This document shows positions 25,401 to 36,969 of a stretch of DNA of 64,000 nt, piece by piece. Origin of the DNA: Avena insularis (Eukaryota > Streptophyta > Magnoliopsida > Poales > Poaceae); assembly GCA_023614405.1 (NCBI GenBank), contig CM042688.1:440252028-440316027 (forward strand). The letters are read 5' to 3'. A model generated the notes under the pieces. That model searched no databases and was not told the origin of the DNA. It was given only the letters and a program-made list of their open reading frames with translations. Every line of letters begins with the position of its first letter. Position 1 is the stretch's first letter. The translations under genes were made by a program, and so were the position numbers.

Positions 25401-27122
25401 GTATGCTTGCATGTGATCCATATCGATGATAGATGCGAGTATATCGGAGACCACAAGAAGTTGGTTATTCTACTTGGTTATTATTATGGTATTCTAAGAA
25501 GAAGTCCAGGGACATATTTCCATATTTCTGATCATCAGGCAAGCCACCTTCTTGCTCATAAGCCTTGTCCTACTGTTTTACTTATGCATGTTTTAGCTAC
25601 TGTTTATTAAAACTGCATGGTTTTACTATATGTTGATGTATATATGGTAGTGGTTTCGCTCCTCCAAACTATTACACTTTTGTACTATTAAGTACAACCC
25701 CCTTGATGACACCTACTTGTCCCTAGTGTGGTAGATGGTGTAACACACCATACCTCTTTAGAGACCCCGATTTAGCTGAAGCAAAGTTATAGGATGGGAA
25801 GACCCTGGAAAAGTTTTACCAAATGTTTTATGATAAAACCTTGGTGAGGTGGGACCTACCAAGAGTTTTTGAGAAATAAAAAGGTTTTATTTTACAAAAT
25901 GCTGAAGGAAAGCTGGAGGAAAAAGGTTTACGAAAATGCACCCGGTTCTTTGAAGTTTTGCTAGAACAATTAACCCGTGCAACCACATTACTATGGAATG
26001 GGACAGGGCTGGATTTGATGTTTGTCTATTCTGGTCTAAGCTGCCTCGCAACTACTATAGGGGATGAAACTCCCTGGAGGGTGGGCCTTCTCTGGACAAA
26101 CGGTCCATGTGGGACATCGACCGGGAGAAGGAACGAAGGGTTTACGGACCTCCACGCGTTACTATGAGCCCCTCATTGAAAGCTCCCACTGTGTAAAGTG
26201 TAAAATGCGCCCCGGTTGGTCCTCGGTACCCGACGTCCCGGTTTTGAGGGGAATAACACTCATAGGGTAGGCACTTATATTGGAGTGGGCATCCGGAGAG
26301 TCTTGATCGGTTACTTGACCCACGATCGGTGAAGATCAGGGTAGTGTACCCGGATGGTGTGGGTAAAGTGTACAACCTCTATAGAGTGTAAATCTATTCG
26401 AATAGCTGTGTCCGCGGTCATGGACGGTTGGGAAGGTTGCTGTAGAGCGGTGCTAGTTTTGTTTTCAAAAAGGGTTTCAGAAAAGCAAAGGCTTTGAAAA
26501 TATTTTGACCATGGGATGGTCGAAAAGGAGAAAGGTTTTAACCATGGGATGGTCAGAAAGGAATGAAATAAGTTTGGTCGTGGGACGACCGGGAGAAAGG
26601 AACAAATGGGTGACCCAGTCCTAATGTTCACAATGGTTTCATAAATGTTTTACAGAAGTTTTTCAACAAATATATGTAGATGCTATATCTACAAGAGAAA
26701 CTAATTGAGAAAATAACCTCTCTTGGAGCCCTCCTACTACCACAACCATAATGCATATCCTCTTGTTATTATCTCTTAACTTAAGGTGGTTTGCGAGTAC
26801 ATTCAAAGTACTCACTGGCATTGTCCCTGGCTATTAACTTGGTCAGATATCGATAAGAAGATGAAGTTGACGTCTAAGCGAGCTAGGACGTTCTCCCAGT
26901 CAGTTGCCTGTAGGTTAAGGCATGGATCGAGCTCTATGCTTGATGAAGTTCCGCTGATGTTTATTAATGTAGCCATAACGACATTTATGTAAGTATTGTA
27001 AATTCGGTATGTCTCGGATGTTGTAATGATACTTGTATGTTATGTTCCACGGTTCACTGATCATGGGAACATGGTGAATGCATAACAGGGATTTCTCGGA
27101 TGATTAATCTGGGGGCCCCACA
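22437..27122 (+). repeat. 3' LTR of element D (4.7 kb)
   Basis: Runs from TGTAACATCCC to CCCCACA, 4686 bp. A GC- and CT-rich block (about 23580-24160) lies within AT-rich flanks and is preceded by an AT-rich stretch at about 23585-23595 that could act as a TATA-like core. Palindromes CTCTATAGAG (26377-26386), CTATTCGAATAG (26394-26405) and CCGCGG (26412-26417) are followed by the GAGTAC/GTACTC hairpin (26795-26813). ORFs here, such as 23786-24097, are products of GC-rich composition and have no domain. Confidence 0.9.
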
Positions 27123-29040
27123 CTTTGCATTGAAACTCTCTGCAAGGTTACTTGTTACATAGTATACCTTGCAAATTTCATTGAATTGGCTTCTTGACCA
27201 CACCATTCCATGATGTGCATCGAAGTACTCCTTCACAACAGGTTTTTGTTTATACAACACTTCCAAATGATACAGATGCTTCCTCAAACTGCATGTGTAT
27301 GAAGCTGGCCATAGGTTGTCAGTATAAACATTACCCTTGAATTTCTTTGTAAAATTCTGCACTAAGTGTCGCATACATTCCCTATGCTCCACTCCGGGGA
27401 ATACTACTTCTACAACTTTCTCCAAACCTTTGCAAGTGTCCGTGTTGATAGTAAGTCCTGGTTGATGACCTATAATGTCACGCAAATTCTCCAGAAACCA
27501 AGTCCAACTTTCCTCTGACTCAATCTCCAAAAGTCCAAAAGCAACATGGAACATCTAATTATGGCCATCAACTAAAGTAGCAACTACTAGCTATCCTTTA
27601 AATCTACCATGAAGAGATGTTGTATACACAACCAAATAAGGCCTGCAACCGTCCAGAAACCCTTGCCAGCAAGCTTTGAAATACACAAAAGCCCTTCTAA
27701 AGCACCGCTTCTCCTTTGTCTTCCCTCTTATTTTGTACTGAACTTTATGCCTATCTATCTATACAAGACTACCTGTACTAGCCATCTCCACTTCAGCTTT
27801 GAAGCTATAAAGCAACTGAAAACTTTCATTCTGTGGACCATTGATCCTATCAAGAGCCATTTCCTTTGCATAGAACATCCTCATGTAAGGTACTGTAATA
27901 TTAAACTTTTGAGAAACTTCTTTTATGAGCGTTGTTGCACCAAGTGATGAGTTTGATCTCATCCAATCCATGATTACATCTGCCAACCACCTAGTCTTTG
28001 CTAGTTTTGTTTTGTCCTTTGGCTGTCCCCCTTGAGGTGGACAAGAATGTTCGAACTGGTTACTTTTTATCTGAAACATAATGAAAATGTCAGGTACAGT
28101 TAACAAACTCTACAAAATGATCTAAAATACACAAATGGTTGTAATACCTGAACCAAACTTCTCCTGAGGATAGTGGATGCATGCATCCTCCACCTACACC
28201 TCTTGTATGGGCACTTCATTGTGAACCTTGCTGGCTCACTCTTAATAACATGATAGCCATTATTGGTGTGAATGGAATATGTAGTAAGGGCATTACGACA
28301 GTCCCGCATCGTTTCAAATATGGTGCCTTCTAAAATCTTAGGATCATTCATGTCCCACTCAATTATTGGCAAGTCCTCACCATCATACTCGGCTAAAATG
28401 AGACTGTCATCATTCTATTTGTCATCAGTGTCATCAAATCTGGCACCGTCGGCCATTTCCTCCGTGTACTGATCCTCTAGTGCCTGTTTACTAAATCTAT
28501 CTACCAATTCAGGAAACATCAACTCATCCTCATCATCTAGTGGAGGCGCTCCCTCATCAGGCTCCGCTTCATCGTCTAAATCGGCCGCATGAGGAATTTG
28601 GCTTACACTCGTAGTGCGAACAGATGGTACTGATGTGGATATACAAGGAACACGGAGGCACACACTATTAGAAGAGACAACAGAGACACATGATGCCTGA
28701 CCACCAGATGATGCTTTAACCCTCTTTATGTATGTTCAAATTTAGGTTGCACATGGAGACGAATTCGACCAAAACATTCGGCAACATTCAAAGAGAAAAG
28801 CATTACCAGATCAGCTTCGCTAGTTAGTGGGAGCAATCTTTGCTTGCTAATGTTGAAATATTGCAAATCAACTGAATCGCCATTGCTCTAGGAGAATTTA
28901 GAATAGATTTTATCTTTCAAATCTCTGAGAGTTATGGAGGTTGCAACCACCACTGGGAAGTAAAATCCATAGAGATACTGTTCACAACCACGAATTATGC
29001 TAGTATCCAGTCTAACCGCCAGCCGAAATGCCAGCGCTGG
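27123..29040 (-). pseudogene. Mutator-like (MULE) transposase, truncated and decayed
   Basis: Read right to left. Exon 1 (about 29040-28148) encodes an N-terminal region ending in an acidic stretch, then a MuDR-type zinc-binding domain with FTMKCPYKRCRWRMHAS. A 77-bp intron follows (donor CAG/GTATTA at 28147, acceptor TTTCAG at 28071). Exon 2 (28070-27123) encodes the MULE catalytic core with GLTINTDTCKG (second acidic residue), HRECMRHL and LAESFNAK. The first catalytic Asp, normally in a D-x-T context, appears as Tyr (YTTSLHGRFKG). There are in-frame stops (near 28416, 27620 and 27555) and frameshifts near 28730 and 27750. The 3' end is cut off by the D insertion and lies left of the window. 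The exact start codon is uncertain. Confidence 0.85.
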
Positions 29041-29763
29041 ATCAATCCTATTCGAAAAGCAAGGCAGTTAGCTGAGCACCAGCGATTCACGCTCAATTAC
29101 TGACCATAATCAATCCACAAAGGGAAATGATGCTTACCCAGATGGAATCCATGCGTCAGATCCCTCCGATTCCACCCAATCTTCTCCGTGCTCGACGGGA
29201 AGGACCGGTACACCAGCCGACATTGCATACTGTTCCACGAAACGGGTAGATCTAGCGGGGCCAGGAGCAGAGCTGGAGGTGGAGTGGGCTCGGTGGCTAG
29301 GGGATGGGGGCGGCTCGGCGACCGAGGACGACATAAGGTAGGAGGGGACGATGGCGAGGGAGCGGAGGGGCGGTATGGGAGCTGTTCCAAGCTCTCGGGA
29401 AGCGAATGCTTTGGGTGAGTAAGAATGGCCGGTCTGACATGTCTCCATGCGGCCCACCCTTCACCATGTATGCAAGACCCATCCCAACGTAGCCCCACCC
29501 TTCACCACGTATGCAAGACCTGTCCCAACACGGCCCCACCTATTAGTATGTAACGATCTAGGCGACATGACATAATGCTCAACGCACGACCCGCCCCAAC
29601 GCGGTCCCACCGGTCAGCATGTAACAGTCAAGCCTTTGACCTGATGGCATACCCCTATCCTAGTGCCTGTGAGGGTTTTAGAATAGAGGAAGGGAAAAGT
29701 GAGGAAAAACTAAGCGGCTGGGGAAAACTGAGTACAACTAACAAACCGAGGGCACGAAAATAG
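29041..29763 (-). mobile_element. MULE 5' flank and probable terminal region
   Basis: GC-rich 5' leader (29100-29420) followed by short repeated phrases such as GTATGCAAGACC (29470 and 29509) and CGGCCCCACC/CGGTCCCACC (29540 and 29600). This fits the upstream and terminal part of the MULE, but the inverted-repeat end could not be confirmed because the other terminus is outside the window. ORFs on either strand here lack domains. Confidence 0.4.
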
Positions 29764-31300
29764 AAATTCCTTATTTTTTTTGGTATTTTTAGATTGATAA
29801 AAACAATTAAACAAGTAACTAATTTTTGGAGTTTTTAAATATATAACATAATGTAAACTAATAATAAGAATTAAAACTAAAAAACAAAATGAAAAACAAG
29901 GTCTCTAATAACCTCACTAGGATAACGAAATTGCTTCCCCATCAACGTCACCAGAAAAAGGGTTGATACCTTCGATCCGGATTACTGATGTAGTATAGTA
30001 GCTTTTTCCCCTAGAATAGACCTAGGTTTATCGAACCTTGAGAGACACTTGCTAAAACGAATTGAGGAACTTCTAGAAGACTTGCTAATTAATTTTTTGT
30101 TTTGTTTACCAAACCGTTCTAGTTTACTTTGTATCTTTGAGTTGTTTTCAATGATGGGAGATATGCCAGGGCTGAAGATTCACCTGCAACTATGCATACA
30201 AATGGGATAAAAATATGGTTAAGTACATTTTGATGGGAGATATGCCAGGGCTAAAGATTCACCTGCAACTATGCATACAAATGGGATAAATATATGGTTA
30301 AGTACATTCATGTGTAAAATGATCTAATAGTGACAGGAATTGTGGGAACCACATCCTCAGCTACTAGAGCCCCTGAAACCACATGCGGTAATAGTTTCTC
30401 GGTCCAACCATTTACACCCCAAAATCACCGGTTGTAATGATTATTAAGTAAATCAAACCAAAGCCTTAAGATTAGTGATATTACTATTGATTCCAAGCAG
30501 ATCACTAAGCGAATACCACAATCCCCCTTTCTGTAACCGGGGTTTCGCATGTCAAATGCCATTCTGCAGTCATATCACTTCACACCTTGATCAATCCGCG
30601 GGATCTTGGGTACCTACAAGTCCTCCGATCGAGGTAGAGACAAATATACAAGATAACAAAGCTCTTATTCAATCACTACACAACATTCCCATGAAATTAG
30701 ATGCACGTAGTCGCTGCGAAGCTTCACCCCAACCTGCAGCCTGTGAGGACTATCCACTCATACTAATAAGATCTAAAATATGAATAATTGTTGGAATACT
30801 TAGATTGAAATATAAATTCTTACAATGGTTGCTAATTCACAAGAAGATCTTTATTATAAGATAATGGTTATGGCTATGAAGGAGGTAGGAGATGGAGGTG
30901 ATGAATTATGGTGGTGTGGATCTCCTTCAGTGTCTGATGAATGAGATCTAATAGGAGAATGTGTTCTACGGTGGATGGAGGGTGCGTATCTCCTCGAATG
31001 ATCTTGCTCCCTTCACATAAGTACAGCTGGATGGTACGGGTGGTCTCGCCCGTATCGATTCACGTTATGGCTCCTAGAGACGCCTTTTGACCCCTAGTTG
31101 ACTTGGATGTGTTGGCAACGCCATATTCTTCATTAATTTCTCCTAATTTCGTCATAAAAGTGTGATTTTCTGCACATCACATATTAAGAGATGTAGTTTC
31201 ATATATTTGCAATAGTTAGTCATTAGTAGCAAGGCTTGAGAGGTATTTAGTCAATTTCTTGACTTAAAATAAGATATAAATGTGGATAAAGATGGCTATT
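29764..31300 (-). mobile_element. Fragment G: truncated Athila-like Gypsy element (5' LTR plus PBS)
   Basis: On the minus strand, the sequence at 29936-29953 matches the tRNA-Asp primer site (TCCCCATCAACGTCACCA; four differences from the expected complement). It is preceded, in minus-strand order, by an LTR ending at 29964 (plus-strand TGATACC). The LTR runs rightward through at least 31000; its outer end was not found. About 170 bp of AT-rich internal sequence (29764-29935) remain before the junction with the MULE. No coding region survives. Confidence 0.55.
30153..30310. repeat. Tandem duplication, 79-bp unit, two copies
   Basis: GATGGGAGATATGCCAGGG starts at 30153 and again at 30232; the two units differ by only a few bases. 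It lies inside the LTR of fragment G and looks like a recent local duplication. Confidence 0.9.
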
Positions 31301-31655
31301 TTCACAGCCATAACTACGCCAAGATGCACCATCTACGAAATATGTAATGTATCATAAAGTCTGATGTCGATATGGCCATGAACTTGGTTGTTTTGTTGAA
31401 AACCATAGAATGTTCATACATTGTAGGACAATATTGTGAAGAGGCCAATATGTTCTTTTCAAAAGTTGTCAAAACACATGTTTCTCATTTATAATGGAAA
31501 GTAGTACAATTTAGAGGACATCATGCGAAATTATTTTTTTATTTGTATTTATTTTATTTGAGTGTTATAAAAAAGGGTTCAAATTTGTGGGAATGCAATT
31601 TTTTAGCAAGAAGTTTAATATTTCAGAACTCTTGCTAATTTTCTATATACATTAA
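31300..31655 (+). repeat. Left arm of a diverged inverted repeat
   Basis: Reads like the reverse complement of 51260-51640. Shared blocks include GTCGATATGGCCATGAACTT, CAATATTGTGAAG, TTTATTTTATTT and AGAAGTTTAATATTTCAGAAC, with scattered substitutions and small indels. About 55 bp separate it from element E. Confidence 0.7.
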
Positions 31656-31709
31656 TTGCATGTTCACCAGCAGAAAAATGAATATTTAAGAGCAATCTAT
31701 CATGCTAAC

Positions 31710-32996
31710 TAATAACCCCCAAGTGCAGGGGATCACCATAGTACAATTCGATAAGTATTTGAGTGTCAAACTCATGAGGAGCTGAAGGTAAACTATCTAT
31801 TCTCTAAATCCCTATAACCCTCTTATATGGCCTTCTATGCAAAGCTAGGATCTAAGTGTGTGTTTTGTTTTGGTACTAGGTAGAAAATAAATAAAGCATG
31901 TGTTAGTGGAAACTACAAGTAAACTAGTGCAAGTTAAATTGATCTAATTAAGTGGAGTGGAGTGGTGGAAAGTTTTCTCAAGTATCCAGTTTCTCAAGTA
32001 GCAAGTTTCTCTAAGGGAGTAAATGCTTAGGCAATTGTTATTTCATTCCTTTGTTTGGTGGTTTATTATTTCTTCCAGGACGGAGCCTTAATTAGGTGCA
32101 GCCAAATAAATGTGCGGACACAACTCTTATGATGGATCCTAAGGCCATGTTACTGAGCAAACATAGGAATTATTAAGACATAATTATCCCACCATAGCTA
32201 TAAACTCTAGGGTCCCCGATATATGTCCCCCCTATTGTAACTTTATGGATTGGACCACGGTTTTCTGTCCTCCATCGTCCTCCCCACTCCATTACATCAT
32301 GGTTATCACCTTACATACATTCCCCAACATATGCATGCACTCATATATTGTACAAGAAAACCATCATAAAAGATAACAACACTTAATGCAACCAATAAAT
32401 GAACTATTTTACTTTGCCATAACATTGCACTACTGAAACAAAGACATGGAGTCACAATAGATCAAGGGAAGATAAAATATTGCTTCACACATCATGTTTT
32501 CCAAGAGATTACAGTAGGGGGATGGAGAGGATATTACTGTAGGTGTTGATGATGAACACGCCAGAGGGGTTGGAGCCCTCTAGAGGCAATTCTGGCGGCA
32601 TTTCCCCCCTCCTGACTCCCTGTTTCTGTGTTTTCGGTCCTCCGCCTCCGTCTGTGTCGAGGATCTCCAAAACGGGGTATATATAGTAGGTTTTAGGTCA
32701 AGACAAGTCATTTGGCGAAAGAATCGACGACATCGGAGACTCGAGGCAGGAAAGAGCATACCAACTGCGACCAGGGGTGGGACACGGCTGCTGTGCCTGT
32801 TCCCTCCTTGGTCTTATTTTCTCGCAGATGTTTGGCCCATTGTTCTTAATTCTAGTAAATGCTAGGTCCCGTGAAGTTTCAGGTCAATTGGACATCGTTT
32901 GGGTACCTAAAAGTCAAAAACATAGAAATAGGGGCTTTCTGCCTCGGCAGGGTTAATTCCAAAGCAATATGGGAAGTGTGAATTATTCCCAATAAT
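31710..32996 (-). repeat. 3' LTR of E, part left of element F
   Basis: Matches 49693-50996 of the 5' LTR. The outer end reads TAATAACCCCC where TGATAACC is usual. It holds a TATATATA box at 32678-32685 (minus-strand promoter). It stops at AATAATC, where the counterpart LTR goes on; 45 bases are missing before the LTR resumes at 45674. Confidence 0.85.
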
Positions 32997-35977
32997 CCCT
33001 GGTCTCCCCTAGTGCCCAGCAGTGCAGTGGACACACTCCCCTTTGCCGTTCGCACCAGTGCAGCGCCGCCCGAGCTCACCGTGCCGGTCGACCACGCCCC
33101 ACTTGCCACAAACCGTGCCGCACTCTCCCACGATGTCTAGGAGACAGGCGACACTCCACTGCCACCCTCAGTCCACCCCTCGACCAGAGACAAGCCATGG
33201 ACCAGCCGTAATCGTCGCGCCCACTTCTCTGTCCGCCATGCCGAGAGCGCGCCAGAGCACCACAGCTGACACGCGCACACACGCTGCGCCTTGCCCTCTC
33301 CGTGCGTGCCCGCACTCACCATGACCCAAGCTACCCCCAGACACGCCCGTTCGCCGCCGCGCGAACCGTGGACACTGTGTGCCGTCTCGAACACCGACGT
33401 TCCCGCACAGAGCACGGATCGCTCCCGACCGTTCTCGACCGCCCCTTTCCACGCCATCACTCGCATGACAACCTCCCTAAAGCACCACATCGACCCCTAC
33501 CCTCAGCCATGCCGATAGCCTTCTGTAACGATGTTGCCGACGAGCCCAAGCGATGCCGCTCTGTCCCTCTCACCGGTGTATAAATAGAGGCCACCCATCC
33601 CCAATTATCCACACCATCTCACTCCCCTCTCTCTCAGAAACCTCTCACACCTTTCCCTGGAGCAAGGCGAGCACCAGCCCGCTGGAATTTCATCGGAGCC
33701 TGCCGCTGTAGAGGAGAAGAGGAACTGGAGCTAGGAGCCACCCCAAGAGCCGCCACGACCACCATTCGACTCGCCGGCCATGAAAACCTCATTCGCCCCC
33801 ATCGCCGACCTTAGTTGGAGCCCAGGTGAGCCCCCACGTACTCCCACCATCGCATTAGGGTTCAGTCTCACCGGAGCTATTCGACGGAGACGACGAACCA
33901 CAACCGTTAGATCCTAGTCTGATCATAGGGCTGAGATTGAAACTTACCGTTTTGGCTTAATTGAGTCATGACGAGTAGGACCCGCCTGTCAGTAGCCCGC
34001 TGCGCACGCGCCATGTAGCTGGGCTGGCCCAATTAGTTTCCCACGTAGAGCCCGTTGATTCAAATAAGCTTTTTCCATTTTAGTTAAAACTAGATTCTGT
34101 CAGTAGATTCAACAATCAATTCAAAGAGATTCACAGGACCAAATTGCATGATTCCAATTTTGTTAGAAACATACACAAAATTTCTATCCAAGCCCGTTGG
34201 ATTCAAACCATTTGAAATTATAGATCACCTATAGTGAAAATAACAAGACAAAGACTTTTCCAACTTCAAACATTTTTCAAAAATCAACCATAAGTGCTTT
34301 TTAGTTGATTCCAACTCTCAAAAATCACATTTGACAAGATATATCTAGATATGTAAAAATATTTAGGTTTACATGTAGTGATCTTGGAATAGTACCAAAA
34401 GAATGCTATATAGGCATTTCTAGTCACTTTAATTGTATTAAAAAGTAATTTTAAACCTTATAAAATATGACCACCAATTTAAATCACATTCCCAAGTATT
34501 AGAATATGTGGTGATGACATGTGTCAACATGATCCCATATTTTAATTGGAGAATATTAAATCTTAAGTATTTTTAATGAGTAGAAATTACTTTTCTAAAA
34601 TAAGAAAAATAAGACTAGGTCTTTATTTCATGTAATGATTGTGATGATGCTAGATCATCTAGTGTGAGCCTTTGTGTGCTACATAGAAGTAGTTAAGTAT
34701 TGTTTGGTGATTGTGTACCTCGTATTCATTTATAGCCGCTAGTACCGACCCGGGATACGAGGAGGAGGAGTACTACGAACAAGAAGAAGAGAACTTCAAC
34801 CACTACACTACTCAAGGCAAGCTAACACTTGCAAGCTTCATACCTATGCAAGATAAACTATGCAAGATGCATTCGGCATGCTTTGGTTATGCAACCTTTA
34901 TTATACCAATCCCAAGTTTTACTTGCAAGCTTTATTCTTGTACTTTTACCAAAGTTCTTTACCTTTAGTTAGTGATTTGTGAGTATTGGAAAAATAGGAT
35001 AGATGCCATAAAGAGTATAAAACTAGGCCTAAGTAGTTATACTTAGATGCCATTAAAACCATAAAACTAGATTTGGATAGTTACACTTGATTAGCACTCC
35101 TCAATAGTGACACCCTCATTGTTAGTTGCTAGTGCTAAACTACTACTGATCATTTAGATGGGAATACTTGGAGAAATTGATTATGAAAACCTTGGAAGTT
35201 TATATGCCTTAGTATGGGTTCCCTCACGGAAAGAGGTTGAGCTGAAAGGTTATGATTGATTATCCGCATACTAAGTATGATGAGTCAGGGCTATCCCTGA
35301 CGGATGTACCAAATTTTGTTGTGAAAGTGTACCACCTCCGCAGAGTGTCAAACTATTCGAATAGCCGCGTCCGCGGTCATGGATAGTTTGAGTGGCCATA
35401 CTGTTCCGTTGTCATATATTTTCAAAATGACTTGTGAATTGAACTATGACCTTGACTTGACCATAACAGGGTTGTGGATATGAAAACTAGGTTCCCACTT
35501 AGGTGATGTAGAAAATTAAATTAGGTTCTTTACTTTTTAACTCTTATAAAATAAACCTGGCTTTTTGCAAATAAACCTAGAGCTTAAGATTCCTACTAGA
35601 ACTACCTTACTTGTTAGTGATAGTTTGCGAGTACTTAAAGAGTACTCATGGCTTTGTCCCTGGCTATTCCCGTGTCCAGACTATGAGGAGGACTACCAGG
35701 AAGATGGACAGCAGGAGGTCTATGACAACTAGGATCATCTCCCATCGTCAACATTGCTTGTGACCCTGAAGATGGAGCCCCTACTACGGTTACTTTCTGC
35801 TGCTTTGATTATATTAAGACTAGATCATGAGATCCTTTATTTGTAAGACCTTTATTATGGTTTGTAATGGATGATGTACTGTGATACCAATTCTGTTATG
35901 TCTCGCAAAAATGGTAATCCTGGGATTGCGAGGTATGGCATAACAGGCATCTGGGATTAAAAATACGGGTGTTGCCA
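32997..35977 (+). repeat. 5' LTR of F, 5'-truncated
   Basis: Begins at a sequence equivalent to about 42581 in the 3' LTR, so roughly 670 bp of its 5' end are missing. It also lacks a block of about 113 bp present at 44831-44943. It ends TGTTGCCA, against TGTTGACA in the 3' LTR. It includes the palindrome cluster 35336-35376 and the hairpin GAGTACT-TAAAG-AGTACTC (35629-35647). Confidence 0.9.
33579..33586 (+). promoter_or_regulatory. TATA box in F 5' LTR
   Basis: TATAAATA followed by GAGG, downstream of a GC-rich block, as in a typical plant LTR promoter. The same box lies at 43160-43167 in the 3' LTR. Confidence 0.75.
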
Positions 35978-35980
35978 AGT

Positions 35981-35993
35981 TGGTATCAGAGCC
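35981..35993 (+). promoter_or_regulatory. Primer binding site of F (tRNA-iMet)
   Basis: Exact TGGTATCAGAGCC three bases after the 5' LTR. The leader after it resembles the start of D's leader (CATCCTGAC, then AGGAGA, then CTTAGTTAG versus CCTAGTTAG). Confidence 0.95.
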
Positions 35994-36204
35994 ATCCTGA
36001 CCATAGGAGACCCTAGTTAGAATGGACGTCTAAACAAAAACTTAGTTTCAAAACAAAAGAAGTGAGTATTTATGAAACCTATTCCCACTCTTATCCTTGA
36101 GATTCTTTCAGAAATATTCATGTTCCTCAAAAATTCTTGCAACCCTACATAAAATTTGACACACTTGATCACCCAACTAACTTTCTCACCCTAAATTCTT
36201 ATAG

Positions 36205-36969
36205 ATGGAGGTTAAGTATAGCAAGTTCTACCAGCTGCGCAACAGAGGTCACCAGATCTTTGAGAGGGATCTAGATGCACTCGCATACTATCTTGAGCGC
36301 CCGCATCCGGAGTTCTTCAGGGCACAACTCAACGATCACATAGGAGGAGATGTACAGTGGCTGATAGTTGCAGATCTCAGAGGCAACATGGAATCACCCA
36401 CCTCAGAGAAGATCCAATTCAGCTTGAGGGACAACAACTGGCTAAATGGACTAGCCAGGGCTATGCATGAAGCTCTTGCCCGTTTGTGTGGACAAAACAT
36501 CAACCAGATCAATGGAACTCGCTTTGCTCACTACGCAAGGCGTGATTCTATGGGAATGCCCATGGAGATGCCAGGACACCCGGAGCTGAAGCACCAGGTG
36601 GATAATCTCGACTTCATGTTGTATGATAGACAACAGGAGTTGGACAACGGCCGTGCCTACGCCAACCATAACCATGCCATTGCAGTCAAGAAGGACCATA
36701 ACCTCACCATCCTCGCCAAGGAGCGCCATGCACTTCATCATCAGCGTGACAAGAAGGATCACATCATCGATCGTCTTCGCAAGAAGGTGGCCACTCTCGA
36801 GAAGACCATCTGTGAACAGGATATCCAGCTTGAAGCAAAGGAGGAGGAAGGTGAAGATATCCGTGGAGATCTCTACTCTTACCTCAGTGATGATGACGAC
36901 TACCTGGAGGATGAGAACATGGAGTTCCACACTAATGATGATGATGCCACCTTCATTGATGATGATTAG
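36205..36969 (+). CDS. Extra ORF upstream of gag in element F (function unknown)
   Basis: An intact 254-codon ORF between the primer site and gag. I do not recognise a catalytic domain. The N-terminal half is mixed alpha/beta in composition. About residues 135-215 are rich in charged residues and heptad-like leucines (DHIIDRLRKKVATLEKTICE), suggesting a coiled coil. The last 40 residues are strongly acidic (runs of Asp/Glu ending in DDD). It has no stop codon, although gag and pol downstream carry about a dozen. That could mean recent selection, or simply fewer codons one transition away from a stop. A role in assembly or RNA binding would be speculation. Confidence 0.6.
   Translation: MEVKYSKFYQLRNRGHQIFERDLDALAYYLERPHPEFFRAQLNDHIGGDVQWLIVADLRGNMESPTSEKIQFSLRDNNWLNGLARAMHEALARLCGQNINQINGTRFAHYARRDSMGMPMEMPGHPELKHQVDNLDFMLYDRQQELDNGRAYANHNHAIAVKKDHNLTILAKERHALHHQRDKKDHIIDRLRKKVATLEKTICEQDIQLEAKEEEGEDIRGDLYSYLSDDDDYLEDENMEFHTNDDDATFIDDD

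Larger units (their letters stand above)
1..27122 (+). mobile_element. Element D: non-autonomous long-LTR Gypsy-type (LARD) retrotransposon, interrupted
   Basis: The two ends match each other: bases 1-1585 pair with 25536-27122. The 3' LTR starts TGTAACATCCC and both LTRs end CCCCACA. A tRNA-iMet primer site follows the 5' LTR, and a hairpin plus purine tract precedes the 3' LTR. Once the inserted array (2972-21803) and one GTAGG are removed, only about 2.0 kb of internal sequence remains, with no gag, protease, RT or integrase motif. D was inserted into a Mutator transposase gene, whose reading stops abruptly at 27123. The likely right-hand target duplication is CTTTG at 27123-27127; its partner lies left of the window. 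The LARD call is inference from structure. Confidence 0.85.

Noticed and set aside
29097..29498. Pro/Ser-rich 133-codon minus ORF near the MULE
   Set aside because: Upstream non-coding part of the MULE; low complexity, no domain, not in frame with the transposase.
33022..33583. Overlapping ORFs on both strands in F's LTR, also 42533-43439
   Set aside because: LTR promoter and leader sequence; the frames are not kept between the two LTRs.
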